A stretch of DNA of 7,510 nucleotides from an uncultured Peptococcaceae bacterium (lineage in GTDB: Bacteria; Bacillota; Peptococcia; Peptococcales; Peptococcaceae). Numbering within the stretch: the stretch's first letter is position 1; each line of letters begins with the position of its first letter. The notes under the pieces were generated by a model that saw only the letters and a program-made list of their open reading frames with translations, was not told the origin of the DNA and did not search any database. Shown here piece by piece: positions 5,159-7,510 of the stretch. The stretch lies in the NCBI GenBank assembly GCA_902462325.1, contig CABQBF010000132.1, positions 1-7,510 on the forward strand. Reading direction: 5' to 3'. The translations under genes and the position numbers were made by a program.

Positions 5159-6550
5159 ATGATTTTGCAGGATGAGCGAAAACAAAAGGCGTTATTGTAC
5201 ACCACGCTGGTGGCGGGCTGCATGGCGACTATTAATACCAGTACAGTCAACATTGCGCTGCCTACCTTTATTGAAATTTTTCACACCGATTTGAGTACAG
5301 CCCAGTGGCTGATGATTGGTTATATGCTGGCGCTCGGCATTGTGATGCCCATGGTGGGCTATTTTGGCGAGCGCTACAGCTACCGGCGTATGTATTTGAC
5401 AGCCTTGCTTTTCATGGCCGTTTTTGCCCTAGGCTGTGCCTTATCCTGCAATATTGGTATGCTGATTTTGTTTCGGATTTTAAAGGGATTGGCGGCTGGC
5501 TTCATTTTGCCCTGTACTATGACGCTGCTTTATCGCTACATTCCCAGAGAAAAGCAGGCCAGCTTTTTGGGCCTATCAGTTACCTTTTCTTCCTTGGGCG
5601 TTACCATTGGGCCAAGTATCTCCGGCTTTTTGCTGACCTTTTTCAACTGGCACAGCTTATTTTTGGTCAATCTGCCCCTCATTGCGGCCGCTTATTTGCT
5701 GGCTCGCTCCAGCATTCCTCAGGAAGCTGGCGTACATAAAGAGCGGCTGGATTTGAAAGGCATGGCGTTGATGGCGCTGGGCACGGTGTCGATTTTAATC
5801 GGCTTCACAGAGGTGGAGGATTGGGGTTGGAGCAGTCCGCTGTTTTGGGCCTGTTTGGTGCTGGGCGTTGGCCTGATTGCTGCCTTTGTGCGTCTGGAAA
5901 GTCGCAGCAGTGAGCCGTTGCTCAATTTTAAAGTGTTGCAGTACCGGCCCTTTGCTGTTACCGCTGTAGTGACAGCGGCGGTCAATATCACCTTTACCAT
6001 CACGCCGTTGCTGATGGCCGTGTATTTGCAAACTATTCAGGGCTATACCGCCTTTGCAGCCGGCCTGATTATGCTGGTGCCCTCGGCCGTGATGGTGCTG
6101 GCTACCAGCTTGGCCCGCAAGCTAATTCGCCATTTCAGCAATAAGCAGCTCATTTTAACGGGACTGGGTTTGGCTGCTTGCGGAAATTTTATGATGCACT
6201 TTGCCCAAATGGACAGCGCTTTATGGTTCATCATTCCCATGCTTTCGCTGCGCTTTTTTGGCGTGGGCCTGTTGAATATGCCGCTGACCGATTACGGCAT
6301 GCGGGAGCTGCCGCCGGAATTGGCCGGGCATGGCTCTTCCATGTTGAACTGGTGCAAGCAGATTGCCTCCGTTATCTGGCTCAGTATGCTGACCGCTCTG
6401 TTGACCATCAGCACCAGGCTTTTTCAGCAAAGTGGTATAGAGGCCATGCAGGCGTCTATGTCCGGTGTGAATATGGTATTTTTCACCTTAGCCGCTGCTT
6501 TGGCCATCATTTGGGCAGGTGCTTGGGTGTTGTTTCAGCACAGCCGTTAA
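5159..6550 (+). CDS. DHA2-family (EmrB/QacA-type) MFS transporter
   Basis: This is a proton-driven efflux-type transporter of the major facilitator superfamily in the inner membrane; its substrate cannot be read from sequence. The 463-aa product has enough hydrophobic segments for the 14-helix DHA2 layout. Motif A appears as GYFGERYSYRR (67-77), with Glu for the usual Asp, and motif C as GPSISGFLLTFFNWHSLFLVNLP (151-173). GVGLLNMPLTDYGMRELPPELAGHGSSMLNWCKQ (368-401) is the DHA2 helix pattern seen in EmrB relatives. Motif D1, usually LDxTxVNxALP, reads INTSTVNIALP (25-35), so the conserved Asp is Asn26. The ATG at 5159 follows AGGGGGG (5145-5151) by 7 nt; an in-frame GTG at 5096 overlaps the promoter and was rejected. 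No terminator is evident after it, so read-through into the next gene is possible. Subfamily confident; drug specificity unknown. Confidence 0.9.
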   Translation: MILQDERKQKALLYTTLVAGCMATINTSTVNIALPTFIEIFHTDLSTAQWLMIGYMLALGIVMPMVGYFGERYSYRRMYLTALLFMAVFALGCALSCNIGMLILFRILKGLAAGFILPCTMTLLYRYIPREKQASFLGLSVTFSSLGVTIGPSISGFLLTFFNWHSLFLVNLPLIAAAYLLARSSIPQEAGVHKERLDLKGMALMALGTVSILIGFTEVEDWGWSSPLFWACLVLGVGLIAAFVRLESRSSEPLLNFKVLQYRPFAVTAVVTAAVNITFTITPLLMAVYLQTIQGYTAFAAGLIMLVPSAVMVLATSLARKLIRHFSNKQLILTGLGLAACGNFMMHFAQMDSALWFIIPMLSLRFFGVGLLNMPLTDYGMRELPPELAGHGSSMLNWCKQIASVIWLSMLTALLTISTRLFQQSGIEAMQASMSGVNMVFFTLAAALAIIWAGAWVLFQHSR

Positions 6551-6573
6551 GACGGACCTAATGTCCTACAGAC

Positions 6574-6602
6574 TTGACAGAGCTTTTTATAAGGGGTATA
6601 GT
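6574..6602 (+). promoter_or_regulatory. Near-consensus sigma-70 promoter
   Basis: A perfect TTGACA (6574-6579) is separated by exactly 17 bp from TATAGT (6597-6602). Transcription would start near 6609, giving a leader of about 56 nt to the ATG at 6665. This is the best promoter in the window and implies steady, housekeeping-type expression of the downstream gene. A short dyad GGAC-N5-GTCC (6554-6566) lies just upstream. Confidence 0.88.
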
Positions 6603-6664
6603 GGGCTTATAGGCAGCAGTTGAAAATGGCAAGTAATCAATAGCGCTGCAAGGAGGTTAAACGC

Positions 6665-7330
6665 ATGAAAACATTAAGTGTCACGCAGGAATATACATTG
6701 TGCGCGTTAAAGGAAAATGGCAAAATTCCATTGTTAAAGTCCACAGAGATAACGGTTTGCTTGGTGATGGGCGGTTTACTGGAGTTGTTGGAGCAGCATG
6801 TGGTGCATTGGGATGAAAAAGGTCGCTTGATATTGGGCGAAGCGTTGCCGGAATCATTGGGCTATCTGCGCCCTTTATATGAGCAGATTACTGACCGCAA
6901 GCCTATGACGGCACGGGCTTTGGCAGAAAAGTTTGTGTTCTCCGCCACCGACAAAAATTTGCATCAGTTGTTAGGCGCTCTGGGCGAAAGTTTGGAGGCT
7001 GCCGGCTACGGCACTTTAGAGCGGGAAAAAGGTCTGCTGCACGAGAAAGTAACCTTTTTGCCCGAACCACAGGCTGTACAGCGGGTGGTTGATAAGATTC
7101 GAGCCGAATTTTTAGAGGATGGTACATTAAGCGAGGATGTGGTGGTGCTGACCGCTTTGTTGCAGGAGAGTGGACTTTTAAAGCAATATTTCTCTAAATA
7201 TGAAACGGATACCTTAAAGGTGCGGCTACAGGAAGTGAAGCAGAACGAAGCCTATGCCATTGTGGCTAAAATGATCGATGATATAGAATTGATGATGGCT
7301 GTAGTAGCCACCACCGGTGCCAACTGGTAA
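6665..7330 (+). CDS. GOLPH3/GPP34-like family protein
   Basis: The 221-aa protein is soluble and mostly helical, with no signal peptide or membrane segment. It resembles the GPP34 (GOLPH3/Vps74) fold family: an N-terminal helix SVTQEYTLCALKENGK (5-20), a helix with VCLVMGGLLELLEQHVV (31-47), a hairpin WDEKGRLILGE (49-59), then LHQLLGALGESLEAAGYGTLEREKGLL (99-125). Near the C-terminus VDKIRAEFLEDGTLSEDVVVLTALLQESGLLKQYF (142-176) shows the helix-turn-helix spacing typical of bacterial members. Eukaryotic relatives bind PI4P at Golgi membranes; the bacterial role is not established and no function is assigned here. The ATG follows AAGGAGG (6650-6656) by 8 nt. Own promoter; same strand as the transporter, 114 nt downstream. 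The family call rests on pattern recall and should be checked with a profile. Confidence 0.65.
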   Translation: MKTLSVTQEYTLCALKENGKIPLLKSTEITVCLVMGGLLELLEQHVVHWDEKGRLILGEALPESLGYLRPLYEQITDRKPMTARALAEKFVFSATDKNLHQLLGALGESLEAAGYGTLEREKGLLHEKVTFLPEPQAVQRVVDKIRAEFLEDGTLSEDVVVLTALLQESGLLKQYFSKYETDTLKVRLQEVKQNEAYAIVAKMIDDIELMMAVVATTGANW

Positions 7331-7411
7331 AAACAATAGAACCGGGCTGTTGTCAGGTGTTTGGCTAGGTATCCCTGTTAATGTAATCCCCCTTTTAGGT
7401 TACCATGTTGA

Positions 7412-7435
7412 GCATGTTTAAAATGTGCGTTTTTT
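7412..7435 (+). terminator. Weak Rho-independent terminator candidate
   Basis: GCATG (7412-7416) can pair with TGTGC (7424-7428) using two G-U pairs, extended by A-T pairs inward, and six T (7430-7435) follow after one base. The stem is weak. CCCCC (7388-7392) and GGGGG (7441-7445) flank it and could form an outer helix. It may end the GPP34-like transcript. The rest of 7331-7510 shows no gene or convincing promoter. Confidence 0.3.
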
Positions 7436-7510
7436 GTAATGGGGGAAGGGTTATCAAGTTTGAAACAAATAAGTAGAGAACATCCATGAAATAAAGGGCA
7501 TGGCAAACAA

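Noticed and set aside
7460..7489. Short TTG-initiated frame and a TTGAAA -35-like box near the right edge.
   Set aside because: The frame has nine codons, and no -10 box lies at a workable distance.

Overview
The window looks like a chromosomal segment of a Firmicute, most plausibly a Negativicute or a related deep-branching clostridial lineage (inference). The DnaK lacks the insert that E. coli-type DnaK carries near residue 75, which is the monoderm/Firmicute form. Ribosome binding sites are strong and purine-rich. An archaeal-like chaperonin sits in the hsp70 operon, an arrangement described for a small set of Firmicutes. All confident genes are on the + strand.

Region 1 (1-4592) is the 3' part of a heat-shock operon: the C-terminal third of a group III (archaeal-like) chaperonin, then grpE, dnaK and dnaJ, closed by a strong Rho-independent terminator. 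DnaJ delivers clients to DnaK and stimulates its ATPase, GrpE exchanges its nucleotide, and the chaperonin offers a second ATP-driven folding chamber. No CIRCE operator or convincing internal promoter is visible, so control probably lies upstream of the window (an hrcA gene would be expected there). The dnaK-dnaJ spacer is unusually long at 216 nt and contains two hairpins.

Region 2 (about 4593-5158) has no credible gene but is full of structure. It holds three back-to-back hairpins (4616-4683), a copy of a GTCATTCTGAGC-type dispersed intergenic repeat (4695-4774), a roughly 175-nt element closed by a long imperfect stem with crossing internal pairings (4808-4983), a perfect 16-bp palindrome (4979-4994), several TGAAA/TTTCA dyads, and an extended -10 promoter.

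Region 3 (5159-7330) carries a 14-TM-type DHA2 (EmrB/QacA) MFS drug-efflux-like transporter, whose usual motif D1 aspartate is asparagine. It is followed by a GOLPH3/GPP34-like protein of unknown bacterial role with its own near-consensus sigma-70 promoter. The last 180 nt hold only a weak terminator candidate.

The strongest points for a second look are the group III chaperonin in the hsp70 operon (a known but rare arrangement) and the uncharacterised structured element at 4808-4983. I did not find a clear undescribed multi-gene system.
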